Below are positions 27,082 through 35,929 of a stretch of DNA of 64,000 nt, in pieces. The first letter of the stretch is position 1. Each line of letters starts with the position of its first letter. A program made the translations under genes and the position numbers. The notes under the pieces are model-generated. The model was not told where the DNA came from. It searched no databases and saw nothing but the letters and a program-made list of their open reading frames with translations. Location of the stretch: the NCBI GenBank assembly GCA_019187225.1, contig JABAQQ010000056.1, positions 1-64,000 of the forward strand, written 5' to 3'. This DNA comes from Saprospiraceae bacterium (lineage in GTDB: Bacteria > Bacteroidota > Bacteroidia > Chitinophagales > Saprospiraceae).

Positions 27082-28173
27082 TTAAATTATAGGACAGGTT
27101 TTGAATCTTACGGGCTTCACCTTGTAGAGGCGGTAGATCAGCGAGAGTTCGGGGCCTGCATTTTTATTGGTAACGAGGTCCACATCCGACCAGAAGTTCA
27201 CGTCGTAAGTGAAACCCAGCGTCCAGGTGCGCCAGAGTATTTCAATGTGAGGCAGGAGCGCATCGCTGTAACGGTGGCGGTAGTCCGCGCCGACCTGGAG
27301 TGCGAGTTCGCGATAAGGATTTTGGTTCAGGTGCATCCGCAATCCTGCTCCGTATACGATTTCCTTATAACCGCCTTGTTTTTGAAAAAGCCCTTGCCCG
27401 ACGAGATCGAAGGTGCCGGACAATTGCAGCAGCCCAGTGGCATAGAGGGACAGTTTGTTGTACAATTTCACGTTGCCGGGGTCGGTCAGGTCCGACGACC
27501 AGAAATCGTGGTTGGGGCGGTTGATGTGGTGCAGGCCGCCGCCCACGTCGAGCCGGCTGCGTTTGGCTTCCGACTGAAAACGCACGTTGACGCCGCCGCT
27601 CAGGTCGAAATATTTCAGGTTGGTGCTCTGGAACAGCTGGTCTTCCCGCGCATCCGCTCCGGGGTCGAAGATGCAATCCACCCATTGCGCGTCGAAAGTC
27701 AGGCGGTTGGTATCGAACGCCCGTTGACCGAATGCCGGGGTGACGCCCGCCGTGAGGTAAGTGTTTTTTGCCAGCGGCAGGGTGACGGAAATCGGTATTC
27801 CGATCTGCATCGAGGTCAGTTCGATGCTGCCTTGTTTGTCGTAATTGAAAATGAGCGATCCGGTCAGGTAGCGGTCGTATCGCCCTTTGGTCCAGTAAAT
27901 TTTGTTTTCAAAACTGCCCGAAAAAGTGGTGTAGGGCACGGGCACACTGCGCCATTGGCTGCGGTAGTTACCTACAAAACGCATGTCGCCGCCAAACACA
28001 CCGGCGAGACCGGGGCTGAGGTTGAGCGGCGAGTTGCCAAACTGGGAAAAGTGGATATCCTGCGCGGTCGCGGCAAAAACCGGGAGCAAAAGCGCAAGCA
28101 GAAGGATGAATCGCGGGCTTGTGGCAGATGTATTCACAGTCGCTGAATTTTGGATTTGGATGCGTTTCGGCAT
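27082..28173 (-). CDS. PorP/SprF family T9SS outer-membrane protein
   Basis: 363 residues, signal peptide (RFILLLALLLPVFAATAQ) and an outer-membrane beta-barrel. Family hallmarks: DIHFSQFGNSPLNLSPGLAGVFGGDMRFVGNYRSQWRSV near the N-terminus (a few residues quoted from a longer block), IPISVTLPLAKNTYLTAGV, and the C-terminal barrel strands. SprF is needed for SprB secretion in Flavobacterium johnsoniae and PorP is a T9SS component in Porphyromonas. Here it is the first gene of a cluster that ends with an SprB-repeat adhesin, so it is probably that protein's dedicated partner. Usual clusters place the adhesin first. Confidence 0.92.
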   Translation of the reverse strand: MPKRIQIQNSATVNTSATSPRFILLLALLLPVFAATAQDIHFSQFGNSPLNLSPGLAGVFGGDMRFVGNYRSQWRSVPVPYTTFSGSFENKIYWTKGRYDRYLTGSLIFNYDKQGSIELTSMQIGIPISVTLPLAKNTYLTAGVTPAFGQRAFDTNRLTFDAQWVDCIFDPGADAREDQLFQSTNLKYFDLSGGVNVRFQSEAKRSRLDVGGGLHHINRPNHDFWSSDLTDPGNVKLYNKLSLYATGLLQLSGTFDLVGQGLFQKQGGYKEIVYGAGLRMHLNQNPYRELALQVGADYRHRYSDALLPHIEILWRTWTLGFTYDVNFWSDVDLVTNKNAGPELSLIYRLYKVKPVRFKTCPII

Positions 28174-28369
28174 TAAGCAAGGCTTCTTTTAGCCCCACCA
28201 GGCCGGTTTTTGTCAGTTCAACGGCAAATGTTGTACCAATGAAATGATTTTGTCCCCTCCTGGCAGGAGACGACAAAAGAGACTAAAAACGAAGGAGGAG
28301 AAATCTCGGCGCCCGGAAAGGAAGGCTGGGGGGTGCTTCGATTCGAATCATGAGATAAAGAAACCGGCG

Positions 28370-28399
28370 TAAAGTTAGCGTTTTCGCGCGACGGCAAAA
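28370..28399 (-). promoter_or_regulatory. Promoter of the porP-adhesin cluster
   Basis: Minus strand TTTTG (28399-28395), 17 bp, TAACTTTA (28377-28370), one base off TAnnTTTG. It would give a leader of about 190 nt. The 28174-28610 gap holds this and the glyQS terminator only. Confidence 0.5.
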
Positions 28400-28419
28400 T
28401 TTTTAAGCGGTTTTAACAC

Positions 28420-28450
28420 AAAAAAGGTTTGCCGGGTAGCCGACAAACCT
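28420..28450 (-). terminator. Terminator of glyQS
   Basis: On the minus strand AGGTTTG pairs with CAAACCT, with further inner CGG/CCG pairing, then TTTTT. It lies 160 bp beyond the glyQS stop. Confidence 0.7.
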
Positions 28451-28610
28451 GTAAAAATCTTTGTTGACCAGGTTTCTTTTTATGGTATCCCGCTTTTCCA
28501 CTCATCAAGATCATCGTTGGCAACCGGTTATTTTCCGAAGTTTTGCTTTTTGCCTTTTGCAGTCAACCTGATTGCCGTTGATGGGAATACGCCTATCTAC
28601 CGCATATATT

Positions 28611-30161
28611 TTACGCAATCTCCTCCAGCAACTTCCGCATATCTGTCCGTTCTGACACAATGCGCGCCACTTCGCCGATGTGCACCCGCTCCTGTTGCAT
28701 CGAGTCGCGTTCGCGGATGGTCACCGTGTCGTTCTCCAAAGTTTCGAAGTCGATCGTAATGCAATACGGTGTGCCGATGGCGTCCTGGCGGCGGTAGCGG
28801 CGCCCGATGGCGTCCTTGTCGTCGTACTGGCAGAGGAAATGGAATTTCAGTTTGTCGAAGATGCTGCGGGCCTTGTCCACGAGTTCTTCCTTGTTGCGCA
28901 GGAGCGGCAGCACGGCGCATTTCACCGGGGCCAGTGCAGGTGCAATTTTCAATACCGTGCGGGTACTGTCTTCACCCTGAGCGTCAGGCACTGTTTCGTC
29001 TATCAGCGCATTGGAAAGCACCGACAGGAACATCCTGTCGCAACCGACGGAAGTTTCCACGACATAGGGGATATAGTGTTCATTGAGTTCGGGGTCAAAG
29101 AATTGCATCTTTTTGCCCGACAGTTGCGAGTGGCTGGCCAGGTCGAAATCGGTGCGCGAGTGAATGCCTTCCAGTTCTTTGAACCCGAACGGGAACCCGA
29201 ACTGGATGTCCACAGCGGCGTTGGCGTAGTGCGCCAGGTTGTCGTGGTCTTTGAAGCGCAATTTTTCCGCGGGCGTGATGGCGCGGTGCCAGGCCATGCG
29301 GCGTTCCTTCCAGGTGTTGTACCACTCCATTTCGGTGCCGGGGCGCACGAAGAACTGCATTTCCATTTGCTCGAACTCGCGCATCCGGAAGATGAACTGC
29401 CGCGCCACGATCTCGTTGCGGAACGCCTTGCCGATCTGGGCGATGCCGAAGGGGATTTTCTGGCGGGTCGTTTTTTGCACATTCAGGAAGTTGACGAAAA
29501 TGCCTTGCGCCGTTTCGGGGCGGAGGTAGAGTTTGCCCTCGTCGCCGCCGATGTTCGACATCTGGGTGGAGAACATGAGGTTGAACTGGCGCACTTCCGT
29601 CCAGTTGCGCGAACCCGTGTCGGGCTCGGCAATTTCGAGTTCGTCAATCAGCGCCTTCAGATCAGCCATATCGTTGTTTTTCAAGGCATTGGCGAGGCGC
29701 TTTTCCACGTCCGCCGCCTTTTGGTTATATTCCACCACGCGCGGATTGGTGTCGCGGAAGAGTTCCTCGTTGAAGGATTCGCCGAATCGTTTGGCCGCTT
29801 TTTCCACTTCTTTTTCGGCCTTGGCGAGCATTTTATCAATCTCCGTCTCGATGAGCACATCGGCGCGGAAGCGCTTCTTCGAGTCCTTGTTGTCCACAAG
29901 CGGATCGTTGAAAGCGTCTACGTGGCCGCTGGCTTTCCAGATGAGCGGGTGCATAAAAATGGCCGAGTCAATACCCGTGATGTTTTCGTGCATCTGCACC
30001 ATCGCGCGCCACCAGTATTCCTTGATGTTGTTTTTCAATTCCACGCCGTAAGGGCCGTAGTCGTACACGCCGTTGAGGCCGTCGTAAACTTCCGAAGAGG
30101 GATAAATGAAACCGTATTCTTTGCTGTGCGAAACGATGCGCTTAAAAAGATCTTCCTGCAT
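28611..30161 (-). CDS. glyQS: Glycyl-tRNA synthetase (single-chain, class II)
   Basis: 516 residues; charges tRNA-Gly. Clear class II synthetase of the alpha-2 type used by Bacteroidota: N-terminal MQEDLFKRIVSHSKEYGFI, YGPYGVELKNN, motif 2 region (LRPETAQGIFVNF, FRNEIVARQFIFRMREF), the GIHSRTDFDL segment, and the C-terminal anticodon-binding domain (KFHFLCQYDDKDAIGRRYRRQD). The start is placed at 30161; an upstream in-frame ATG at 30308 would translate the heptamer array as an HHSSFIIHHSSF-like run, a common annotation artefact. Confidence 0.96.
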   Translation of the reverse strand: MQEDLFKRIVSHSKEYGFIYPSSEVYDGLNGVYDYGPYGVELKNNIKEYWWRAMVQMHENITGIDSAIFMHPLIWKASGHVDAFNDPLVDNKDSKKRFRADVLIETEIDKMLAKAEKEVEKAAKRFGESFNEELFRDTNPRVVEYNQKAADVEKRLANALKNNDMADLKALIDELEIAEPDTGSRNWTEVRQFNLMFSTQMSNIGGDEGKLYLRPETAQGIFVNFLNVQKTTRQKIPFGIAQIGKAFRNEIVARQFIFRMREFEQMEMQFFVRPGTEMEWYNTWKERRMAWHRAITPAEKLRFKDHDNLAHYANAAVDIQFGFPFGFKELEGIHSRTDFDLASHSQLSGKKMQFFDPELNEHYIPYVVETSVGCDRMFLSVLSNALIDETVPDAQGEDSTRTVLKIAPALAPVKCAVLPLLRNKEELVDKARSIFDKLKFHFLCQYDDKDAIGRRYRRQDAIGTPYCITIDFETLENDTVTIRERDSMQQERVHIGEVARIVSERTDMRKLLEEIA

Positions 30162-30170
30162 TTTTTGAGA

Positions 30171-30205
30171 GAATGATGAATGATGAATGATAAATGATGA
30201 ATGAA
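30171..30205 (-). repeat. ATCATTC heptamer array before glyQS start
   Basis: Five 7-bp units; on the coding strand they read ATCATTC/ATCATTT and end 10 nt before the ATG. Same family and orientation as the array before glgP. Confidence 0.85.
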
Positions 30206-30355
30206 GCGGGCAGCGCTTGCCTTTTTCAAAAACTTCGCCACTTTGGTCAAAAAGAGCCGCAAAGGTGGGGAAAAGGGAGAAAATGGGAAAACCGAACTTT
30301 TTTGCCACAGTTGTTCAAAAAACGTAAAAAGAGGACGTACTCCTCCGGATGCCAT

Positions 30356-30363
30356 TACTTTTG
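30356..30363 (+). promoter_or_regulatory. -7 element (TACTTTTG) of the M14 peptidase gene
   Basis: Exact TAnnTTTG match 17 bp before the ATG, so the leader would be very short. No convincing -33 TTG. Confidence 0.4.
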
Positions 30364-30380
30364 TTCAAAAATCACCCATC

Positions 30381-32756
30381 ATGAAACAATTTTGCCTCCA
30401 TCTACTGCTCTGCTGCTGCGCCTGGTCGCTGCAAGCACAAACCGCCCCCGAGCGGTATTCCCGCGTTGAAATTTCTTTGATCGGAAAAAACATCGAAAAC
30501 CTTGCCGCCCTGGGCATCGAAACCGACCACGGCAAATTCCTGCCGGGCCGCTCCCTGACGACCGAAGTATCTGAAACCGAATTGCAATGGATCCAAAACG
30601 CCGGATTTCAAACCAATGTACTGATTCCCGACGTGCAGCAATGGTACCGCGAACGGGCGAAAAATCCGCCTGTTGCGCCGCGCAGCGGCGGCTGCTCCGA
30701 CTTCGCTCCGGACTATCCCACGCCCGTCAACTATACTTACGGCACGATGGCGGGGTACCTGACCTACCAGCAAATGCTCGACGTGCTCGACGATATGGCT
30801 GCCAAATTCCCCAATCTTATCACGACCAAAGCGGTGGTGAGCGATACGAACCTGACCTGGGAAGGCCGCCCCTTGTTGTACGTCAAAATTTCCGACAACC
30901 CGAACGCAGACGAGCCGGAAAAAGAAGTGCTGTATACCGCCCTGCACCATGCACGCGAGCCGAACAGCCTCTCGCAGATGATCTTTTACATGTGGTACCT
31001 GCTGGAGAACTACGACACAAACCCTGAAATTCAATATCTTGTGAACAACCTGGAGATGTATTTTATCCCCTGCGTCAACCCCGACGGCTATATCTACAAC
31101 GAGACGACCAATCCCGATGGCTATGGTTTCTGGCGCAAAAACCGCCGCGACAACGGCGATGGCACCTTCGGCGTTGATCTCAACCGCAATTACGGCTACT
31201 TCTGGGGCAATGACGACAGCGGCTCTTCCCCCATCACAGCAGGACAGACCTACCGCGGGCCGGCGCCGTTTTCTGAGCCCGAAACCCGCGCCGTGCGCGA
31301 TTTTTGCCGGGATCACAATTTTGTTTTCACGTTCAATTACCACACCAGCGGCAACCTGCTGATCTATCCCTGGGCTTACAGCGACACGCCGGCCGATTCC
31401 GCTTTCGTCAAATACGCCCAACTTTTTACGCGCTACAACAACTACACTTACGGCACTTCCGGTCAAACGGTAGGCTACGCGGTCAACGGCAGTTCGGACG
31501 ACTGGATGCTGGGCGAAACGGGCATATTGTCGTATACGCCGGAAGTGGGTACCACCGGCTTCTGGCCCGCTTTCGACGAAATTGACGGGTTGAACCGAGA
31601 CAACGTCTGGCAAAATCTTTCCATGGCGTTGTGTGCGCTGCGCTTCGCGGAAGTGACGGATCAGAACGGCCAATTCCTCTCCGCCGGCACCTCAAGTCTG
31701 AGCTTCAGCCTGCGGCGATACGGCCTCGAAGACGGACCCTTTACCGTTACCCTGGCGCCGCTTTCTCCGGAAGTCACTTCCGCTTCCGCTTCGCAAACAT
31801 TTGACTTGCAGACATTTGAATCCGTTGATTTCAATTTCCCGGTCACCTTTGCGCCCAACATTCCGACCGGTAAGGAAGTGATGTTTTTATTGCAGGCGGA
31901 CAATGGTACTTACGTTCAAACGGATACCCTGCGCAAAACATATCTGGGCAACGGCGGTCTTTCTCTCCTGTATGAAAATGCCTGCGACGATTTCAGCGGC
32001 TGGCAGGGCAACTTCGAATTGACCGACGAAACGTACGTCTCGGCGCCCTCCTGCTTTACCGACTCGCCCAATGCGTATTATTTTCCCAACTCGGTGGTCG
32101 CCAGTTATTTTGAAGACCCCGTGGAAATACCTTCCGACGCATTGTTTGCCCAACTTCGCTTTTTTGCCCGGTGGGACATCGAAGAGGACAAAGACTACGC
32201 CCAGGTGTTCGCCATGGACGAGACCTTTACACCAACGGCATTGTGCGGTTCTTACTCCGAACCGGGAGCGGGTTATCCTCAGCCCGACGTGGAACCCGTA
32301 TACGACGGTCTGCAATCTCAATGGGTGGAAGAGACCATTGACTTGTCGGCATACATCGGCAAATCCATCTATATCGGCTTTTTGTTTCAGTCCGATGATT
32401 TCCTGGAACGCGACGGTTTCTTTTTCGACGATGTCCGCATCGAATACGCCGACGCCGTTTCTTCCACTCCGGCAGTATTGGCGCCCGGCGCTTTCCGCCT
32501 GATGCAAAACCAGCCCAACCCGGCCACCGATGCCACCGTGCTTCAATGGGAGCACGACAAAAACATAGCCGGCGATGCCAGCCTGCTCGTTTTCAATGCG
32601 TTGGGCGAAAAGGTATTGGAACGCAACGTCAACCTGAACGCTGAAAACCAGGCCAGGCTCGACACCCGCGCATGGCCTGCCGGCATATACACCTGCCTGC
32701 TGCGCACAGCCGGCGGGCAAACGAAGCCAGTGAAAATGAACGTTCTGCACCGGTAG
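30381..32756 (+). CDS. Secreted M14 zinc carboxypeptidase, T9SS type A
   Basis: 791 residues: signal peptide (MKQFCLHLLLCCCAWSLQAQ), a propeptide-like region (20-115), the M14 catalytic domain (about 120-420) and a T9SS sorting domain (FRLMQNQPNPATD to the end), with a jelly-roll-like module between. Zinc ligands are visible as His190 and Glu193 (HHAREPNS) and His321 (NYHTSGN); the catalytic Glu is Glu388 (SYTPEVG). Other M14 blocks: CVNPDGY, GVDLNRNYGYFWG, YRGPAPFSEPET. It should trim C-terminal residues from extracellular peptides and complements the DPP-IV at 54-56 kb. Confidence 0.94.
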   Translation: MKQFCLHLLLCCCAWSLQAQTAPERYSRVEISLIGKNIENLAALGIETDHGKFLPGRSLTTEVSETELQWIQNAGFQTNVLIPDVQQWYRERAKNPPVAPRSGGCSDFAPDYPTPVNYTYGTMAGYLTYQQMLDVLDDMAAKFPNLITTKAVVSDTNLTWEGRPLLYVKISDNPNADEPEKEVLYTALHHAREPNSLSQMIFYMWYLLENYDTNPEIQYLVNNLEMYFIPCVNPDGYIYNETTNPDGYGFWRKNRRDNGDGTFGVDLNRNYGYFWGNDDSGSSPITAGQTYRGPAPFSEPETRAVRDFCRDHNFVFTFNYHTSGNLLIYPWAYSDTPADSAFVKYAQLFTRYNNYTYGTSGQTVGYAVNGSSDDWMLGETGILSYTPEVGTTGFWPAFDEIDGLNRDNVWQNLSMALCALRFAEVTDQNGQFLSAGTSSLSFSLRRYGLEDGPFTVTLAPLSPEVTSASASQTFDLQTFESVDFNFPVTFAPNIPTGKEVMFLLQADNGTYVQTDTLRKTYLGNGGLSLLYENACDDFSGWQGNFELTDETYVSAPSCFTDSPNAYYFPNSVVASYFEDPVEIPSDALFAQLRFFARWDIEEDKDYAQVFAMDETFTPTALCGSYSEPGAGYPQPDVEPVYDGLQSQWVEETIDLSAYIGKSIYIGFLFQSDDFLERDGFFFDDVRIEYADAVSSTPAVLAPGAFRLMQNQPNPATDATVLQWEHDKNIAGDASLLVFNALGEKVLERNVNLNAENQARLDTRAWPAGIYTCLLRTAGGQTKPVKMNVLHR

Positions 32757-32797
32757 AAGAAGGGGGCAGACTTTTTTCAGGAAGCGGTCGTTTCGGT

Positions 32798-32825
32798 TTT
32801 GAAATTCCGGGAAAGCCCTACTTTG
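32798..32825 (+). promoter_or_regulatory. Promoter of the permease-sirtuin operon
   Basis: TTTTG ending at 32801, 17 bp, TACTTTG at 32819-32825 (one base shorter than TAnnTTTG). Leader of about 20 nt. Confidence 0.4.
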
Positions 32826-32851
32826 GACGCTGAAAACAACCAGACCTGAGT

Positions 32852-34774
32852 ATGGCACTCTTCGACAATCTGTTTCGCAAAAAAAACATTGACGACGCTA
32901 TTGCTTCCGCCGATGCGGAATTGGGGCACGGCGGCGGCCTGCACAAAAGCCTCGGTGTCGTTGACCTGACGGCGCTGGGTATCGCCGCCATCATTGGCGC
33001 CGGTATTTTCAGTACCATCGGGTCGGCCAGTTTCAACGGTGGGCCGGCAGTCGTTTTTCTGTTCATTTTCACCGCGTTGGCTTGCGGTTTTGCGGCATTC
33101 GCCTACGCGGAGTTCGCTTCGCTGATACCCGTGTCGGGAAGTGCCTACACCTATTCCTATGTCGCTTTCGGCGAACTCATCGCCTGGATCATCGGCTGGG
33201 CGCTTATCATGGAATACGCCGTCGGCAACATCACGGTAGCGGTGTCGTGGTCCGGTTATTTTACGAGCCTGGCGGCAAGCTCTGGATGGCACATCCCCGC
33301 ATGGGCCACCATTGACTACATCTCCGCGCGCGACGGCTTCGCAGCTGCAAACGGCCTTTTGAATGCCGGAACCCCTGTTTCGGAACTGACGGATTCACAG
33401 GCAGAAGCCTACAATGCCTGGACACAGGCGCCCCAAATCGGCGGCCTGCGCGCTATCCTCGATCTGCCCGCCATGATCATGTCCATCCTGATCACCGCGC
33501 TGGTGTACGTCGGTATCAAAGAATCCAAGGCTACGGCCAACGCGATGGTGGTGCTGAAGTTGATCGTGGTGTTTCTGGTCATCATCGTCGGTGTGTTTTA
33601 TGTGGATACGACCAACTGGAACCCCTTTGTGCCGAATGGTTTCGGAGGGGTTATGGCCGGCGTGTCGTCCGTCTTTTTTGCCTATATCGGCTTCGACGCG
33701 CTTTCTACAACGGCAGAAGAATGCAAAAACCCGCAGCGCGACCTGCCCAAGGCGATGGTATATTCCATTGTGCTTTGCACGGCTTTGTATATTGTGATCG
33801 CCCTGGTGCTGACGGGTATGGTGAATTACAGGGAACTGGACGTGGATGATCCCCTGGCCTATGTTTTTTCAAAGCTCGATCTGAAATGGTTTTCGGGTGT
33901 CATCGCAGTGAGCGCGGTGGTGGCTATGGCGGGCGTTTTCCTGGTGTTCCAACTCGGCCAGCCGCGTATCTGGATGACCATGAGCCGCGACGGCTTGCTG
34001 CCCAAACGTTTTTCGCGGATCCACCCCATCTACCGCACACCGGCTTTCTCCACGGTCGTCACGGGGCTTTTTGTGGTGATCCCGATGTTGTTCATCCCCA
34101 GCGATACCGTCCTCGATCTCTGCAGCATGGGTACTTTGTTCGCCTTTGTGCTGGTGTGCGCAGGTGTGCTCAAATTGCAAATGACGCCGGATGCACCGCG
34201 CGGAAAATTCCGCACACCGTATTTGAACGCCAAATGGATATTTCCTGCCATGCTCATCGGCGCTGCCGGTTTCTTGTTTACTCAATATCAAAAAGAAACG
34301 GTAGATTGGCTCGCCAACGAGCGCCAGATGTGCGATGCCCCGACCTTGTTCAGCCGGCTTTCGGAAAATGAGATCGCAGGTGTAAAATCCTATTTTGCGC
34401 AAAAAGACAGCGCCGGTCTTGCAGCAGCAGGCGGTGATCTTGCCAAATACCTCGATGACCTCGATCCGGCGGCTTATACTTCAGCGGTGGAACAAATGCC
34501 GGTAGCCGATGAAGAAAAATTCGAGACCGGATGGGGATTGTTTCAACACAAGATACCGATGTGGCTTTTTATCCTGACCTGCTTGTATCTGGCCGCGTTG
34601 AGTTTTCGTCACAACCTGTCGCTCATCCCGGTGCTGGGTCTGGTCTTTTGTTTTTACATGATGGCGCAGATTCCCGCAAAGAGTTGGTTCGGTTTTTTCA
34701 TCTGGTTGGTGGCCGGGCTGATGATCTACTTCGGTTATGGATATGCGAACAGCAAGTTGGCCAGGAAAACGTAA
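32852..34774 (+). CDS. APC-superfamily amino-acid permease
   Basis: 640 residues with about 12-14 membrane helices. N-terminal hallmark GIAAIIGAGIFSTIGSAS and FAYAEFASLIPVSGSAYTYSY identify the cationic amino-acid transporter (CAT/YfnA-like) branch of the APC superfamily; further blocks include FFAYIGFDALSTTAEECKNP and MSRDGLLPKRFSRIHP. Two insertions distinguish it: a loop of about 45 residues near 150-195 and a soluble stretch of about 75 residues (near 490-560) before the last helices. Likely imports amino acids. The sirtuin gene starts 15 bp downstream. Confidence 0.9.
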   Translation: MALFDNLFRKKNIDDAIASADAELGHGGGLHKSLGVVDLTALGIAAIIGAGIFSTIGSASFNGGPAVVFLFIFTALACGFAAFAYAEFASLIPVSGSAYTYSYVAFGELIAWIIGWALIMEYAVGNITVAVSWSGYFTSLAASSGWHIPAWATIDYISARDGFAAANGLLNAGTPVSELTDSQAEAYNAWTQAPQIGGLRAILDLPAMIMSILITALVYVGIKESKATANAMVVLKLIVVFLVIIVGVFYVDTTNWNPFVPNGFGGVMAGVSSVFFAYIGFDALSTTAEECKNPQRDLPKAMVYSIVLCTALYIVIALVLTGMVNYRELDVDDPLAYVFSKLDLKWFSGVIAVSAVVAMAGVFLVFQLGQPRIWMTMSRDGLLPKRFSRIHPIYRTPAFSTVVTGLFVVIPMLFIPSDTVLDLCSMGTLFAFVLVCAGVLKLQMTPDAPRGKFRTPYLNAKWIFPAMLIGAAGFLFTQYQKETVDWLANERQMCDAPTLFSRLSENEIAGVKSYFAQKDSAGLAAAGGDLAKYLDDLDPAAYTSAVEQMPVADEEKFETGWGLFQHKIPMWLFILTCLYLAALSFRHNLSLIPVLGLVFCFYMMAQIPAKSWFGFFIWLVAGLMIYFGYGYANSKLARKT

Positions 34775-34789
34775 ACAGTCATTCGCTTT

Positions 34790-35488
34790 ATGAAAAAAAT
34801 CGTCGTCCTCACCGGAGCGGGTATTTCCGCCGAAAGCGGGATCAAGACCTTTCGCGACTCCGACGGATTGTGGGAAAACCACCGCATTGAAGACGTCGCC
34901 ACCCCCGAAGGCTGGGCCAAAAACCCCGGACTCGTGCTGGAATTTTACAACCAGCGCCGCGCACAACTTTTTGAAGTAGAGCCCAATGCAGGTCACAAGG
35001 CGCTGGCGGAACTGGAAAAGAACTTCGATGTGCACGTTGTCACCCAAAACGTGGATGACCTGCACGAGCGCGCTGGTAGCAGCCGGGTGCTGCACCTGCA
35101 CGGCGAATTGCGCAAGTCGCGCTCAGAAAGTTATCCCGACCTGATCTATGCCTGCGACGGCGATATCCGGCTGGGCGACAAATGCGCGCGCGGCGCCCAG
35201 CTCCGCCCGCACATCGTATGGTTCGGAGAAGCGGTGCCAATGCTCGAACCAGCGGCTGAGTTGGCTGCAGAAGCTGATATCTTTATTATTGTAGGCACTT
35301 CGCTCCAGGTGTATCCCGCAGCCAGCCTGATGATCTATGCCAATCCGCGCATCCCCTTTTATTACGTTGACCCACGGCCGCAGGTCAATTACGAATTGTC
35401 GCGCATGCCCAACCTGACAGTCCTTGAAGAGGCTGCTTCGACGGGGGTGAAAAAGGTGGTGGAGATGTTGGAGAGCAGTGGGCAGTAG
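34790..35488 (+). CDS. cobB: NAD-dependent sirtuin deacylase (CobB/SIRT5-like)
   Basis: 232 residues. Sirtuin motifs in order: GAGISAESGI (9-18), FRDSDGLW (21-28), TQNVDDLHE (85-93), HLHGE with catalytic His104, PHIVWFGE, and GTSLQVYPAA. Tyr53 and Arg56 (FYNQRR) form the SIRT5-type acyl-lysine pocket, so desuccinylase/demalonylase activity is plausible. The usual CxxC zinc pairs are missing, as in other Bacteroidota members. Overlaps an operon with the permease. Its last codons (SGQ and TAG) are supplied by the GGCAGTAG repeat. Confidence 0.94.
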   Translation: MKKIVVLTGAGISAESGIKTFRDSDGLWENHRIEDVATPEGWAKNPGLVLEFYNQRRAQLFEVEPNAGHKALAELEKNFDVHVVTQNVDDLHERAGSSRVLHLHGELRKSRSESYPDLIYACDGDIRLGDKCARGAQLRPHIVWFGEAVPMLEPAAELAAEADIFIIVGTSLQVYPAASLMIYANPRIPFYYVDPRPQVNYELSRMPNLTVLEEAASTGVKKVVEMLESSGQ

Positions 35489-35593
35489 CAGTGGGCAGTA
35501 GCAGTGGGCAGTAGCAGTGGGCAGTAGCAGTAGGCAGTAGGCAGTGGCAGTAGGCAGTAGCAGTAGGCAGTGGCAGTGGCAGTGGCAGTGGGC
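35475..35593 (+). repeat. GCAGTGG/GCAGTAG array overlapping the sirtuin stop
   Basis: About 119 bp of GCAGTA/GCAGTG units at 6-7 bp period. The second unit contains the sirtuin TAG stop (35486-35488). The same family and same stop arrangement occurs at 60892-60969. Confidence 0.9.
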
Positions 35594-35598
35594 AAAAC

Positions 35599-35630
35599 TT
35601 GTATTTTGGCGTTTCAGAGCGCTAAATTTG
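35599..35630 (+). promoter_or_regulatory. Promoter of the histidine-kinase gene
   Basis: TTG 35599-35601, 21 bp, TAAATTTG 35623-35630. Transcription would begin at about 35637, at the edge of the AT-rich inverted repeat, giving a leader of some 290 nt that contains that repeat and the CTACCGT array. Confidence 0.5.
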
Positions 35631-35638
35631 CGTAAGGG

Positions 35639-35732
35639 TGTTCAAAAATCTGTGTTTAATTTTTTTTAAAATATTGATTATCAATATTTTAACACAAGTG
35701 CGCCAAAAGAATTGACACAGAATTTTGAACAA
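35639..35732. repeat. AT-rich inverted repeat with 27-bp palindrome
   Basis: Outer arms TGTTCAAAAATCTGTG (35639-35654) and CACAGAATTTTGAACA (35716-35731) pair with one mismatch. Inside is a perfect palindrome at 35666-35692 (13-bp arms, TTAAAATATTGAT, one central base). A similar TGTTCAAAA ... TTTTGAGCA frame bounds 50906-51009 next to another array of the same CTACCGT family. Confidence 0.7.
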
Positions 35733-35769
35733 CGCCATTTGTGTCAAAGAAACTTCGTATCCCTTCTTG

Positions 35770-35920
35770 ACCGTCCACCATCTACCGTCTACCGTCCACC
35801 GTCTACCGTCCACCGTCTACCGTCTACCGTCCACCGTCTACCGTCCACCGTCCACCGTCTACCGTCCACCGTCTACCGTCCACCGTCCACCGTCTACCGT
35901 CCACCGTCCACCGTCTACCC
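35770..35920 (+). repeat. CTACCGT/CCACCGT heptamer array before histidine kinase
   Basis: About 21 units of exact 7-bp period ending 10 bp before the ATG at 35930. In this direction all three frames are open and encode the same heptapeptide (RPPSTVY-like), which explains long spurious reading frames here. Confidence 0.95.
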
Positions 35921-35929
35921 TTTCTAAAA

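Noticed and set aside
28680-30176. 498-codon frame opposite glyQS
   Set aside because: Antisense shadow; glyQS motifs are unmistakable on the other strand.
30162-30308. N-terminal extension of glyQS by 49 residues
   Set aside because: It would translate the ATCATTC array into HHSSFIIHHSSF and is absent from the expected family start (MQEDLFKRIV).
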